Source of the DNA: UBA1431 sp049324235
Lineage (GTDB): Bacteria; Bacillota; Clostridia; Christensenellales; UBA1431
Assembly (NCBI GenBank): GCA_049324235.1
Contig: JBMOLJ010000033.1
Span: 1-64,000, forward strand
Reading direction: 5' to 3'
DNA length: 64,000 nt
Below the pieces are notes generated by a model. The model was not told where the DNA came from, searched no databases, and saw only the letters and a program-made list of their open reading frames with translations. Positions 1-9,418 of this stretch are shown here, piece by piece (positions within the stretch are counted from its first letter, which is position 1; the number at the start of each line of letters is the position of its first letter). The translations under genes and the position numbers were made by a program.

Positions 1-409
1 TTGCCTCTATACGCTTGAAATACCAGGGCACGGCCTTTTCGCTCATCATGTGCATCAGCGCTTCGACTGCGATGAGCTGCGCGCGCCTTGCCCGTTTCGC
101 CTCCCACGCGCCGCTTTCGCCGAGCAGGCCAACGAGCGCATCCTCCATGGATGCGCCGCGGTCCAGCACCGCGTCCATGAGAAGGTCCGGGAGGTTTTCT
201 CCCTGTTCAACGTAGTACAATATTTCATTTGTCAGCTCATTCGGTGTTGCGCCGGCGAACGCGTGTTTTGGCGCACGATGAAAGAGCGCGGCATTGGGCT
301 TATTGAGCCACGCTAAGTAGATTTCCGGCATTTGGTCTTCGAGCATCTGGACGTCTTTTTCATCTTCTGCGTGCTCTTTTATATATTCCTTCAGGTATTC
401 CCTGAACAA
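1..409 (-). CDS. Hypothetical protein, C-terminus cut by window edge
   Basis: The minus-strand reading frame is open from about 409 to the window edge and is not interrupted. It reads NALFREYLKEYIKEHAED near its start and later YYVEQGENLPDLLMDAVLD, an acidic, helix-rich soluble protein with no membrane segment or signal peptide. The start is unclear: the frame has a TTG at 407-409 and no early ATG, and a purine-rich GGAGAGG lies inside the end of the upstream TPR gene. The two genes overlap or nearly touch, so they are probably co-transcribed. I do not recognise the family. Its acidic helices could belong to a helical-repeat or adaptor protein, but this is inference. Confidence 0.6.
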   Translation of the reverse strand, partial: MFREYLKEYIKEHAEDEKDVQMLEDQMPEIYLAWLNKPNAALFHRAPKHAFAGATPNELTNEILYYVEQGENLPDLLMDAVLDRGASMEDALVGLLGESGAWEAKRARRAQLIAVEALMHMMSEKAVPWYFKRIEA

Positions 410-419
410 TGCATTGAAA

Positions 420-2144
420 TTAATCCTCTCCAGCGTTCTCTTTCTCCTTCAGTTTTTCAGTCATGCGGGCAATGCCTTTATTGAGCACCGCAATGCCCAC
501 GCCGTAAATCCTGCAGAGCGTGTTTTTGCTTACGCTTTCGTTTTGCCCGCGGCAAACGATATACTCTGTCGCGGCCGCCCATGCTTCCCTCGCGCGGATC
601 GTATGATAATCCGGCGCGCATAAACGCGTATATTCTTCCCATAACGCCAGCGCCATATCGATGAGCGCATCCGGCCGCCGCCCCTGCATGGCCTGTTTTA
701 TGGCCTCGCGCACCGAACGGAACCCGTAGGGCACGGCCGCCGCAGTCGCCTGTTTTGTGCTCACGTACACTTCTACGATGCTCTGGCTGAGATAGGCCAT
801 GTACGGCTCCTTTGCGCCGATCTGATTGAGCAGCGCAAACACTTCCTGCTTTACTTCGTCTGGCTCGTTGCGCCTGAGGATATAATTCTTCAGAAGATCA
901 ACCGCTTTTTCATCACGGAAAGAGGCCACCAGATTGATGACGGCTTTTTTTATTATACTATCGTTAATCTCCAGGCCCCAGTTCACTATGCTGAAAAATT
1001 CCGGGTCGTGTTCCCAGTGCTCCCTAAGCTCCTGTATGCTCAGGCGGACGCAGTCGTTGAGGTATTTGATGCGCCGGATGATCTCGTCAAACGGGACCTG
1101 ATAATGGTACGAAAGCTGACGGGGGGGCATTTCCTTCAAAATGTACTGGTTGCACAGGTTCCGGTAATACCCCGCCACCGTGTTCTGGGGGTCGAGCTTT
1201 AAAACGCGGTTCCAGTAATCAAGCGCCGCGTGGTACTGCTCCAGATTGAAGTGCGCCACCGCCAAATAGTGCAGGACCTTTTTATCGAACGCGTAATACG
1301 TAAGGAGCTGCTTGAGCATCCGCTGCGCGTCCTGGTGCATGCCCAGCTCACAAAACGTAATGCACACCTTATGTATCTCCTCCGGGTCCTTGGTGTTGAT
1401 GCGCAGTATCTTTTTTACCGCTTCGCGCACACGTTCGCCGTCATCCCTTTCATGGCAGAATATAGCCATGTTGCAGTTGGCGTGGATATTGTTGGGGTAT
1501 TCCTCCAGCACCTCATTGCTGATTTCGATAGCCCGGTCCAGTTCCTTATTGCAATAGTAGGCCAGCGCCAGATTGTTCTTTACAAAAACCAGGGTGCCGT
1601 CCTTCTCCAGCAGCCCCTGAAACAGTTCGATCGCTTTATCGTATTCGCCGTTGTCCAGCAGGTCTTTCCCTTCCATCGCCAGGGAAAAATCATGCGGCAC
1701 GCTCTCGTTCTGCTCGCTGCTCAGTGCGTCCTGCATGCGCAGCACATCCAGAAAATCCTCGACGTCTGTTATGAACTCGCCGTCGGGCGCAAGGTCCAGA
1801 TACCTGTCGAATGACTCCTGCGCTTTGGTGAATTCCTGCATGCCCATGAAATTGCAGCCCATGGCGAAGATGCATTCGGGATTATCCGGGGAACTTTTTT
1901 GCATGAGTCCTAACAGCAGTTGATTGGATTCATCAAAATAACCCATCTCCGTATAGAGCTCGGCCAGTTCCAGCCGGTATTGTAGATTGCCGGGATCCTT
2001 TTCAATGGCCTTGCGGTAATACCCGAGCGCCTCGAAATAATTGTTGCGGTCCATGTGCCTGAGCGCCCGCCGCTGGTAAAATGTTCCCGTCTGCTCAAAA
2101 GACAGGATATTATCTTCTTTTTTGATATAATTATATTTTGGCAT
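420..2144 (-). CDS. TPR-repeat protein
   Basis: A soluble protein of 574 residues built largely of tetratricopeptide repeats. Repeat units are visible near residues 25-130 (for example YFEALGYYRKAIEKDPGN), around 150-260 (YDKAIELFQGLLEKDG, LDRAIEISNEVLEEYPNN) and around 310-345 (YHAALDYWNRVLKLDPQN). The last 200 residues are helical without clear TPR spacing. The start at MPKYNYIKK is chosen because GGAG precedes the ATG at 2142-2144; the open frame continues upstream but into hslO. TPR proteins are scaffolds for protein-protein contacts, and no enzymatic motif is visible. It lies between hslO and a hypothetical gene, all on the same strand. The partner is unknown. Confidence 0.85.
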   Translation of the reverse strand: MPKYNYIKKEDNILSFEQTGTFYQRRALRHMDRNNYFEALGYYRKAIEKDPGNLQYRLELAELYTEMGYFDESNQLLLGLMQKSSPDNPECIFAMGCNFMGMQEFTKAQESFDRYLDLAPDGEFITDVEDFLDVLRMQDALSSEQNESVPHDFSLAMEGKDLLDNGEYDKAIELFQGLLEKDGTLVFVKNNLALAYYCNKELDRAIEISNEVLEEYPNNIHANCNMAIFCHERDDGERVREAVKKILRINTKDPEEIHKVCITFCELGMHQDAQRMLKQLLTYYAFDKKVLHYLAVAHFNLEQYHAALDYWNRVLKLDPQNTVAGYYRNLCNQYILKEMPPRQLSYHYQVPFDEIIRRIKYLNDCVRLSIQELREHWEHDPEFFSIVNWGLEINDSIIKKAVINLVASFRDEKAVDLLKNYILRRNEPDEVKQEVFALLNQIGAKEPYMAYLSQSIVEVYVSTKQATAAAVPYGFRSVREAIKQAMQGRRPDALIDMALALWEEYTRLCAPDYHTIRAREAWAAATEYIVCRGQNESVSKNTLCRIYGVGIAVLNKGIARMTEKLKEKENAGED

Positions 2145-2196
2145 GTAATTCTCCAGCCGGTACGCCCGCCGGCATCGTTCGCGTGTTTTCTCCGTC

Positions 2197-3081
2197 TTAT
2201 GTTCGGGCCGCTTCCTGAAGCTCCCGCAATGCGTTTTCGCCAAACCGGTAGCTTTGATTGCAGAAATGGCAGTGCAGCTCCGCGCCGCGGTCGGCGGCAA
2301 TCAGTTCCTGCAGCGCATCCGCCCCTACGGCGATCAGCGCTTTCTCCATGCGGGCCTGGCTGCAGCCGCATTTCCAAAACGGCTCCGTCCGTTCCAGCAC
2401 CTCCACATCGGTATCCGAAAAAACGTGTTTCAGCGCTTCTTCGACACTGCTGCCCGAAAGCAGGGCGTCTCCGAACGACCCGAGCGTATCCGACCTGGAT
2501 TCGAGATAGCCGATGACCTCATCGGGACATCCTGGGAGCGGCTGCACCAGCACGCCGCCTGAACGCAGCACGCGCATGTCGACGTCCACCAGGACGCCAA
2601 GGTAAGCAAGCGTCGGCTGTTGCTGCGAGAGCAGAAAATGCGAGGCGATGTCCTCGGCCACTTCCCCGGAAACAAGCGCGGTCTTGCCGCAATACGGTTC
2701 GCCTTTCCCCGTATCGGTGACTACCGACAGCGTGCCCTCTTTTCCCACCGCGCCGCCTACGTCCAGCTTGCCCTTTGCATTCAGCGGCAGGTCGACATGC
2801 GGGTTCTCCACGTAGCCCTTTACCTCTCCGTTGGGGCGCGCGACAACCACCACGTTCCCTGCCGGGCCGTTCCCGCTGAACACAAGCGAGACCGACCCCT
2901 GCGCGTGCTTGACGGGTAAGGCCATCAACAGAGCACCCGTCATCGCCCGGCCCAGCGCCGCCGAGCAGACCGGCCATGTGTCATGAATTCTTTGCGCCTC
3001 AGCGGTGAGGCGCGTCGTGTTTGCCGCCAGTATCGAGACGTTTCCGCCGCAAATTAATGCGCGGAGCAATTCGTCTTTCAT
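2197..3081 (-). CDS. hslO: Hsp33 redox-regulated chaperonin
   Basis: 294 residues, the usual length for Hsp33, a cytosolic holdase switched on by oxidation and unfolding. The C-terminal zinc-binding redox switch is intact: a CxC (WKCGCSQ, about residue 238) followed about 27 residues later by CxxC (HCHFCNQ). The N-terminal domain begins MKDELLRALICGGNVSILAANTT, typical of the family. When reduced, the four cysteines hold zinc; oxidation forms disulfides and exposes the client-binding surface. It lies between a methyltransferase gene upstream and the TPR gene downstream, on the same strand with short gaps, so a shared transcript is likely. Assignment is firm. Confidence 0.95.
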   Translation of the reverse strand: MKDELLRALICGGNVSILAANTTRLTAEAQRIHDTWPVCSAALGRAMTGALLMALPVKHAQGSVSLVFSGNGPAGNVVVVARPNGEVKGYVENPHVDLPLNAKGKLDVGGAVGKEGTLSVVTDTGKGEPYCGKTALVSGEVAEDIASHFLLSQQQPTLAYLGVLVDVDMRVLRSGGVLVQPLPGCPDEVIGYLESRSDTLGSFGDALLSGSSVEEALKHVFSDTDVEVLERTEPFWKCGCSQARMEKALIAVGADALQELIAADRGAELHCHFCNQSYRFGENALRELQEAART

Positions 3082-3105
3082 ATGTTATGCTTCCTCAAAA
3101 GCAGA

Positions 3106-3852
3106 TTAAACCTTTCTTGCAATGATCTGCCATCTTTCGTCGTTTTTCCCGGCGGGGTCCGTACGCAAAAACGCGTACGCCCCCAGGGTCTTGAGTCCTG
3201 ATTTTTGTAATCCCTGTTCCAGCTCTTCAAGCGTGTGCGCGCGCTGCACATGTTCTTCCTCGTAGCGCCTGTAGCACGCATCCGCTTCTTTTATAAAAAG
3301 CGTCAGCTGCATCGTGCAGATGCCGGTTTCCGCTTCGTATGCGTTAAACCAGATATAGGCCGCGCCTTCCGTTTCATCGGCGAACGTGTTTTCCCCGATT
3401 ACGTTTTCAAACTTATAGGGCGTGCTCACGTCAAAGAGCAGGAGGCCGCCCTGTTTCAGCGCGCGCGCCGCGCACGCAAAGAACTTGTTTGCGTCCTGTG
3501 TGGTCGTGAGGTAGTTCACGCCGTCCAGGGAGCAGTTGACCACGCTGACCGGCTTATGCAGCGACAGTTCGCGCAAATCCTGGCATATAAACCCGATCGG
3601 CTGCCCCTGCATACGCGCTTTTTCGGCGGCCCGCCCCAGCATTGCGGGCGATGCGTCCGCGCCCGTTACCGCAAACCCCGCTTTGGACAAAAGCACGGTT
3701 AAACTGCCGGTACCGCATGCGGCGTCCAGGAGCGTATTGTCCGGCGCGCCGTTTTCGCGGATCAGACCGATGATATAGGCTGCCCAGGCTTCATAGTCCA
3801 CATCGGACATCAGCGCATCGTAACAGGCCGCAAAAGCCTCGTATGGAAGCAT
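3106..3852 (-). CDS. Class I SAM-dependent methyltransferase
   Basis: 248 residues with a Rossmann-type SAM-binding core. Motif I is LLDAACGTGSLTVLLS near residue 42, followed by an acidic residue in VTGADASPAML. The later strand VVNCSLDGVNYL fits motif IV/post-I positions. The ATG at 3850-3852 overlaps the stop of the upstream amidohydrolase (TAATG arrangement), which fixes the start and implies translational coupling; the open frame continues upstream but without support. The overall pattern resembles small-molecule methyltransferases of the Methyltransf_25/11 type. The substrate cannot be told from sequence. It is followed by hslO after 24 bases. Confidence 0.85.
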   Translation of the reverse strand: MLPYEAFAACYDALMSDVDYEAWAAYIIGLIRENGAPDNTLLDAACGTGSLTVLLSKAGFAVTGADASPAMLGRAAEKARMQGQPIGFICQDLRELSLHKPVSVVNCSLDGVNYLTTTQDANKFFACAARALKQGGLLLFDVSTPYKFENVIGENTFADETEGAAYIWFNAYEAETGICTMQLTLFIKEADACYRRYEEEHVQRAHTLEELEQGLQKSGLKTLGAYAFLRTDPAGKNDERWQIIARKV

Positions 3853-5006
3853 TATACCATCCCCTCGCAAAACGCGATACGCCAAAATGCTTCCAGCCCG
3901 AAAACCAGAGCTTCCTCGTCAAAATCAAAACGCGGCGTATGCAGCGCATGCACGAACCCCTTTTCCTCGTTCCTGCATCCAAGGAACATGAACAGTCCCG
4001 GCACTTCGCGCTGGTAATAGGAGAAATCCTCAGCCGTCATCAGCGGTACAGGCTCCATTGCCAGTTCGCCCAATAATTCCCGGGCCTTCAACGCCAGTTT
4101 TTCGTCGTTTGCGACCTGCGGTGCATACAGATTCTCGGTGAACGCCGCGGTAACGCCCATACCGGCTTCCAGCCCCGATAAAAGCGCCTTTATCCTGGTT
4201 TTCGTGTTCTCGTACACAGCCCGGGAGTAGCTCCGCGCGGTTCCCTGCAAAAGCACCTCGCGCGCGACGATATTGCGCGCCTCGCCGCCGGTAATCCTGC
4301 CCACCGACACGACACACGCCTCAAAAGGGTCGGTATTGCGCGCAACTATCCCCTGCAGCTGCACCATCAGATGCGAAGCGGCCAGCAGGGCGTCAACGCC
4401 CTGATGCGGCAGCGCTGCGTGTACGCTCCGGCCGGTTATGGCAATATCGAATTCACACGTTGCGGCCATCAGCGCTCCGGCCCGTATCCCGATGCGTCCC
4501 TGCGGTATGTGCGGCATGAGATGCAAGCCGAACACCGCGTCTACCTTCGGGTTATCGAGCACGCCCGCCGCGACCATGCTTTTTGCGCCGCCTCCGCCTT
4601 CCTCGGCGGGCTGAAACAAAAGGACGATGTTATAGAGCATCCGGTCACGGCTTGTGCCAAGCAGGCGGGCAAAGGCCAGCAAAATGGCCATGTGCCCGTC
4701 GTGTCCGCAGGCATGCATGAATCCCGGCGTTTGTGAGGCATACGCCACATCGTTTTCTTCACATATGCTCAGGGCGTCCATGTCGGCCCTGAAGCAAAGC
4801 GTATTCGCGGCTCCAGAAGCCAGGAATACCGCTTTCACCCCCGTACCGATGCATTCCACCGAGTCTGCCCCGGTTTCTTTCAGGCAGTCCAGTATGAACT
4901 GCTGCGTCTTAAACTCCGCCCTCCCCGCTTCCGGTATGCGGTGCAATTCCCTGCGCATGTCACGGAGAAGGTCTGCGGTCCGGGATGATATGGGACTTTG
5001 ATTCAT
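3852..5006 (-). CDS. M20 family amidohydrolase
   Basis: 384 residues, matching M20D peptidases (N-acyl-amino-acid amidohydrolase, hippurate hydrolase, N-acetyldiaminopimelate deacetylase). Metal ligands expected for the family are present: HACGHDGH near residue 100, the glutamate pair in PAEEGGGGA, GLHLMP, and a C-terminal histidine in ALHTPRF. It is a cytosolic metal-dependent hydrolase that removes an acyl group from an amino acid. It is transcribed away from the asd-dapA-dapB operon, so a diaminopimelate-related substrate is conceivable, but divergent orientation is weak evidence. It is translationally coupled to the methyltransferase downstream. Confidence 0.88.
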   Translation of the reverse strand: MNQSPISSRTADLLRDMRRELHRIPEAGRAEFKTQQFILDCLKETGADSVECIGTGVKAVFLASGAANTLCFRADMDALSICEENDVAYASQTPGFMHACGHDGHMAILLAFARLLGTSRDRMLYNIVLLFQPAEEGGGGAKSMVAAGVLDNPKVDAVFGLHLMPHIPQGRIGIRAGALMAATCEFDIAITGRSVHAALPHQGVDALLAASHLMVQLQGIVARNTDPFEACVVSVGRITGGEARNIVAREVLLQGTARSYSRAVYENTKTRIKALLSGLEAGMGVTAAFTENLYAPQVANDEKLALKARELLGELAMEPVPLMTAEDFSYYQREVPGLFMFLGCRNEEKGFVHALHTPRFDFDEEALVFGLEAFWRIAFCEGMV

Positions 5007-5160
5007 TAGCGCGCCTCCCTTTGCCTGTGCTTAAATAATACCCCATTTGAAGGCTTATTTCAACGAATCCGGCCGCATAACAGAAATTTTTGCTTAATTG
5101 GCGGCTGCCCTTCCCCACAACCTGTTTTTGCACTGGCAGTTTTTATCTGTGCAAAACATG

Positions 5161-5189
5161 TTGACTTTAACGAACAAAGGTGGTATAGT
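5161..5189 (+). promoter_or_regulatory. Sigma-A-type promoter of the lysine operon
   Basis: A TTGACT -35 box (5161-5166) and a TATAGT -10 box (5184-5189) are separated by exactly 17 bases. They sit just upstream of the lysine riboswitch, so transcription would start around 5196 and include the whole aptamer. Confidence 0.8.
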
Positions 5190-5203
5190 CCTGTTACGCA
5201 TAA

Positions 5204-5384
5204 GCAGATTTGAGGCGCGGCCTTCATGAGTATCCGTATCAAGTGCGTTACGGCACGATGCGATGGGGTGAAAGGGAATGCCGCCGAAGGGTTCCGCCCG
5301 TAACCGGCGTTTTACCCTGGGTACACGGTTAACAGCCCTGTAACTGCCATCACGAATGATGGAGCGCTTGTCTGTTTGGCTTTG
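5204..5384 (+). ncRNA. Lysine riboswitch (L box)
   Basis: The segment carries the conserved blocks of the L-box aptamer in order: GAGGCGCGG near 5212, GGGGTGAAAGGGAATGCCGC around 5265-5284, GCCGAAGGGTT, then AACTGCCATC and GATGGAGCGCTTG around 5342-5371. The aptamer binds L-lysine and normally represses lysine and diaminopimelate synthesis or lysine transport. It lies between a strong promoter and an intrinsic terminator and precedes asd-dapA-dapB, which is the expected regulon. Boundaries are approximate. Confidence 0.92.
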
Positions 5385-5432
5385 GGAGTTTCCGTTTTTA
5401 TCGGAAGTCCCGGTCATTCTTTTTACTAAGCG

Positions 5433-5461
5433 CGCCGGATTCGGCGTTTTTTATTTTATTT
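5433..5461 (+). terminator. Riboswitch-controlled intrinsic terminator
   Basis: CGCCG (5433-5437) pairs with CGGCG (5442-5446) across a four-base loop and is followed by a long T-rich run (TTTTTTATTTTATTTT). A second imperfect hairpin just upstream (about 5389-5412, GGGA-type arm with a TCCC-type arm) may be the competing antiterminator element. Lysine binding is predicted to favour termination before asd. Confidence 0.75.
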
Positions 5462-5479
5462 TAAGGAGTCGAGGTTTTC

Positions 5480-6481
<1,002 letters not shown>

Positions 6482-6528
6482 TACGTCAGGAAACAAATAT
6501 GTTTAATGTAATGAAAGGAAGTGTAGCC

Positions 6529-7416
6529 ATGAGTATCTTTACCGGTTCGGGCGTTGCCATCGTCACACCCTTCAGTGAAAGCGGCGTCAATCTCGATGTC
6601 TTTGGCAGGCTGATCGATTTCCAGATCGAACAGGGTACCGATGCGATCATCGTATGCGGCACAACCGGCGAGCCGTCTACCATGACCACACAGGAAAAGG
6701 AAACGCTTATCGGCTTTGCGGTTGAGCATGTGAACGGGCGCGTCCCCGTTGTGGCAGGAACGGGCGGAAACAACACCGCCGCCGTCATTCAGGCCTCAAA
6801 GAGGGCGCAGGTGCTGGGCGCCGACGCGCTGTTGATCGTTACGCCGTATTACAACAAGTGCACGCAGGCCGGAGCCGTCGCGCATTACACCGCCGTCGCC
6901 GACGCCGTCGACCTGCCCATCATCGTCTATAACGTGCCTTCGCGCACAGGCCTCAATATCCTGCCCGAGACCCTTTTAAAGATGTCGGAGCATCCCAACA
7001 TTGCGGCCATGAAGGAGGCCAGCGCCAACATCACGCAGATCACCGAAATGTTCAGGCTCTGCGCGGATAACATGGATTTCTATTCGGGCAACGACGACCA
7101 CATCTTCCCGCTGCTCGCGTTAGGCGGCAAGGGCGTGATCTCCGTCGTCGCAAACGTAGCGCCCCGGGACACGCACGAGCTGGTCGCAACTTTCATGAAG
7201 GGCGACATCGCCGCTTCGCGCGCGCTCCAGTTCAAGCTCAATCCGCTGGTGCAGGCGCTCTTTACCGAAGTGAACCCCATCCCCGCAAAGGCCGCGCTCA
7301 ACCTCATGGGCTTTGCCATGGGCGATCCGCGCATGCCGCTCACGCCCATCAGCCAGGGGAACCTTGAAAAGCTAAAGACAGCCATGGTTAACTATGGCAT
7401 CCAAATCAAAGGATGA
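6529..7416 (+). CDS. dapA: 4-hydroxy-tetrahydrodipicolinate synthase
   Basis: 295 residues, standard for DapA, a TIM-barrel aldolase that condenses pyruvate with aspartate semialdehyde. Signatures: GTTGEPSTM (substrate-binding loop, near residue 44), YNVPSRTGLNI (catalytic tyrosine about residue 133), and the Schiff-base lysine in AAMKEAS (about residue 161). The start at ATG 6529 is preferred to the in-frame ATG at 6499 because AAAGGAAGTG lies at good distance and the protein then begins MSIFTGSGVAIVTPF, as in the family. It lies between asd and dapB. Confidence 0.96.
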   Translation: MSIFTGSGVAIVTPFSESGVNLDVFGRLIDFQIEQGTDAIIVCGTTGEPSTMTTQEKETLIGFAVEHVNGRVPVVAGTGGNNTAAVIQASKRAQVLGADALLIVTPYYNKCTQAGAVAHYTAVADAVDLPIIVYNVPSRTGLNILPETLLKMSEHPNIAAMKEASANITQITEMFRLCADNMDFYSGNDDHIFPLLALGGKGVISVVANVAPRDTHELVATFMKGDIAASRALQFKLNPLVQALFTEVNPIPAKAALNLMGFAMGDPRMPLTPISQGNLEKLKTAMVNYGIQIKG

Positions 7417-7423
7417 AACGCAT

Positions 7424-8644
7424 ATGAATATAATCATTAACGGGATCAACGGGGGCATGGGCCAGAATATCATAAAGGCGGTGCAGGCTACGCCCGGCTT
7501 CACGGTCGTGGCCGGAATCGACCGCATGCCCGAAGCGTATCAGAACCCATGCCCCGTGTTTTCGGACCTCAGCGCGTGCGATATTACGGGTGACGTTGTG
7601 ATTGATTTTTCGAGGCCGGACGCGCTCCCCTCCATCCTCGCCTACTGCGACAGGACCGGCGCGCGTCCGGTCATCGCCACCACCGGCCTTTCGCAGGATG
7701 ATCTTGCCTTGATGGCCGAATACGCAAAACGCTTCCCCATATTCCATACCGCGAACATGTCCCTGGGCGTGAACCTGCAGGTGAGCCTCGCGCGTTTTGC
7801 CGCCGCTTTTCTGGGCGACGATTTTGAAATCGAGCTGATCGAAAAACACCACCACCGCAAGGTGGACGCGCCCAGCGGCACGGCGCTGATGCTTGCCAAC
7901 AACATCAACGAGGTGGCCGGAGGGAAAAAGGAATTCGTATTCGGCCGCCACACCAAGACCGAGAAGCGCACGCGCAACGAACTGGGCATCCACGCGATTC
8001 GCGGCGGGACCATCGTAGGCGAGCATGAAATACTGTTCATCGGGAACGACGAGATCATCGAGCTGACGCACAAGGCGCTCTCAAGGCAGGTGTTCGCGCA
8101 GGGCGCGCTGCGCGCCGCAGCTTTCATCATGGAGCAGAAGGAACCGCGCATCTATAACATGAACGACATCGTAAATGCGCATAAGGCGGTCACGCACCTG
8201 TATACGGACGCTAACCAGGCGGTGGTCACCCTGCACGGCCTTGATGCGGGCACGCATGCCCGCGCGAAGCTGTTTGACGCGCTCGCCGACGAGAAAGTCG
8301 TCATCGATATGATCAGCCAGAGTGCGCCGAAAGGGGACAAACTCGGCATTTCCTTCTCCTGCACGCGCGATGCGCTGGAACCCGCGCTTCTGGCCATCAA
8401 CCGGACCTTCCCCGACGAACGGGACCTCACCATCGATGTGAACGATTCGGTCACAAAGCTGGTGGTGGCCGGCCCGGGCATGGAGCATCAGGCCGGTGTA
8501 ACAGCGCGCCTGTTCGACGCGCTGGCAGGTGAAAACATCGCCGTCTACGCCGTAACTACCAGCGAAACGAAGATTGCCTGTTGCGTGCATCAGGACGATG
8601 CCGAACGCGCCAAGAACGCCATCATTTCCGCATTTTCGCTGTAA
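7424..8644 (+). CDS. dapB: 4-hydroxy-tetrahydrodipicolinate reductase with tandem C-terminal ACT domains
   Basis: 406 residues, while DapB is usually about 230-270. Residues 1-245 are a full DapB: the NAD(P)H loop INGINGGMGQ at 5-14 and the catalytic block EKHHHRKVDAPSGTA at 140-154. It reduces HTPA/dihydrodipicolinate to tetrahydrodipicolinate. Residues about 255-406 form two ACT-like units resembling the regulatory tail of aspartokinase: VVIDMISQSAP...GISFSC at 292-313 and GVTARLFDALAGENIAVYAV followed by TTSETKIACCV at 358-388. ACT pairs in aspartokinase bind lysine or threonine, so allosteric control by lysine is inferred. The start ATG at 7424 has AAAGGATG upstream and lies 7 bases after dapA. 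No frameshift or stop separates the parts. Confidence 0.93.
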   Translation: MNIIINGINGGMGQNIIKAVQATPGFTVVAGIDRMPEAYQNPCPVFSDLSACDITGDVVIDFSRPDALPSILAYCDRTGARPVIATTGLSQDDLALMAEYAKRFPIFHTANMSLGVNLQVSLARFAAAFLGDDFEIELIEKHHHRKVDAPSGTALMLANNINEVAGGKKEFVFGRHTKTEKRTRNELGIHAIRGGTIVGEHEILFIGNDEIIELTHKALSRQVFAQGALRAAAFIMEQKEPRIYNMNDIVNAHKAVTHLYTDANQAVVTLHGLDAGTHARAKLFDALADEKVVIDMISQSAPKGDKLGISFSCTRDALEPALLAINRTFPDERDLTIDVNDSVTKLVVAGPGMEHQAGVTARLFDALAGENIAVYAVTTSETKIACCVHQDDAERAKNAIISAFSL

Positions 8645-8650
8645 TACGCA

Positions 8651-8684
8651 AAAACGCCACGGACAAAATATTGTCCGCGGCGTT
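8651..8684 (+). terminator. Bidirectional intrinsic terminator
   Basis: A stem of ACGCC plus CGGACAA pairs with TTGTCCG plus GGCGT around a short AT loop (8654-8683), with A-rich sequence on the left and TTT on the right. It lies between the convergent dapB and lipoprotein genes and can serve both, ending the lysine operon on the plus strand. Confidence 0.7.
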
Positions 8685-9259
8685 TACCCGATCTCCAGGG
8701 AAAGCATAATGCTGCTGAGGGCCGGCTCCACGGTTGTCAATGCCGTCGTATCGGCAGTGAGCACAAAGGAGTATTCATACCCGTCCCTGAAAAGGATGAT
8801 TGCATCCGAAGTCTGCTGCGTCTGCGAACCCGCAGGGAAAAACGTATAGAGCATCTCAATGCCCGAATAATCGCCGAGCTCATAATAGTTGTTCCTCAAG
8901 GTAATATCCGCGTCAGGATAATAACGCCTGACCGACTTCTCCAGCGCAGTCAGCTCTTTTTTGTATGTATAATCAGGATGGATGCGGAAAGTTGCGGTGA
9001 ACTCTATGGTTGCATTGAGGCTATTGCATGTAAGCGTATACAGCCCGGCGTCGGATTTCACCGTCCATCCCGCCGGGACAGCGAACCGCGCGGGCGGATT
9101 CTCAATCTGTACAGTATCCAGCGCTTCGCCCGGATCCGCCGTCTGCGTTGCATAAGGCGTCTGCGCGCTTGTCGCGATTGCGGAGTATTCCCGCGCGCGC
9201 GGGGCGCACCCGCAGAGCAGGCACACACAGAGAAAGACACAAAAAACCGCCTTTTTCAT
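8684..9259 (-). CDS. Hypothetical lipoprotein
   Basis: 191 residues starting with a lipoprotein signal peptide: MKK, a hydrophobic stretch, then the lipobox LLCGC with the lipidated cysteine at about residue 18. A threonine/alanine-rich linker (about 25-45) leads into a globular domain of about 140 residues beginning PARFAVPAGWTVKSDAG and ending SIMLSLEIG. The general pattern (PAGW near the start, serial beta strands) recalls PsbP/DUF1795-type small domains, but I do not recognise the family with certainty. It is expected on the outer face of the cytoplasmic membrane. Its start overlaps the stop of a possible small upstream ORF. Confidence 0.75.
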   Translation of the reverse strand: MKKAVFCVFLCVCLLCGCAPRAREYSAIATSAQTPYATQTADPGEALDTVQIENPPARFAVPAGWTVKSDAGLYTLTCNSLNATIEFTATFRIHPDYTYKKELTALEKSVRRYYPDADITLRNNYYELGDYSGIEMLYTFFPAGSQTQQTSDAIILFRDGYEYSFVLTADTTALTTVEPALSSIMLSLEIG

Positions 9260-9387
9260 GACGCTTGTCCCCCTTCATCCCATAAAACACATATCGTATT
9301 AAATGCACCGTTTGTCTCGAGCGATTCGAGCACCGTGTTCAGAACGGCATTGGATGCGTCAAATATGCAGCTTCTGTGGCTTACCAT
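9256..9387 (-). CDS. Possible small protein, 43 residues
   Basis: A short open frame starting at ATG 9385-9387 and ending in a TGA that overlaps the lipoprotein ATG by the ATGA arrangement. The predicted peptide starts MVSHRSCIFDASNAVLNTVLE and contains two cysteines (one in SHRSC, one in NTICV). The overlap with the lipoprotein start suggests translational coupling, but no good ribosome site is visible and the composition gives no strong proof of coding. No function can be assigned; it could be a decayed remnant. Confidence 0.35.
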   Translation of the reverse strand: MVSHRSCIFDASNAVLNTVLESLETNGAFNTICVLWDEGGQAS

Positions 9388-9418
9388 GTATTCGTGGAGC
9401 GCGCAGTTCTTTGGATTT

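Noticed and set aside
1230..1814. Plus-strand open frame of 194 residues
   Set aside because: It lies wholly inside the TPR gene on the other strand, with no ribosome site and no recognisable motif; a shadow frame in GC-rich DNA.
7406..8071. Minus-strand open frame of 221 residues over dapB
   Set aside because: It mirrors the DapB coding frame; the plus strand has clear family motifs and a riboswitch-controlled operon.
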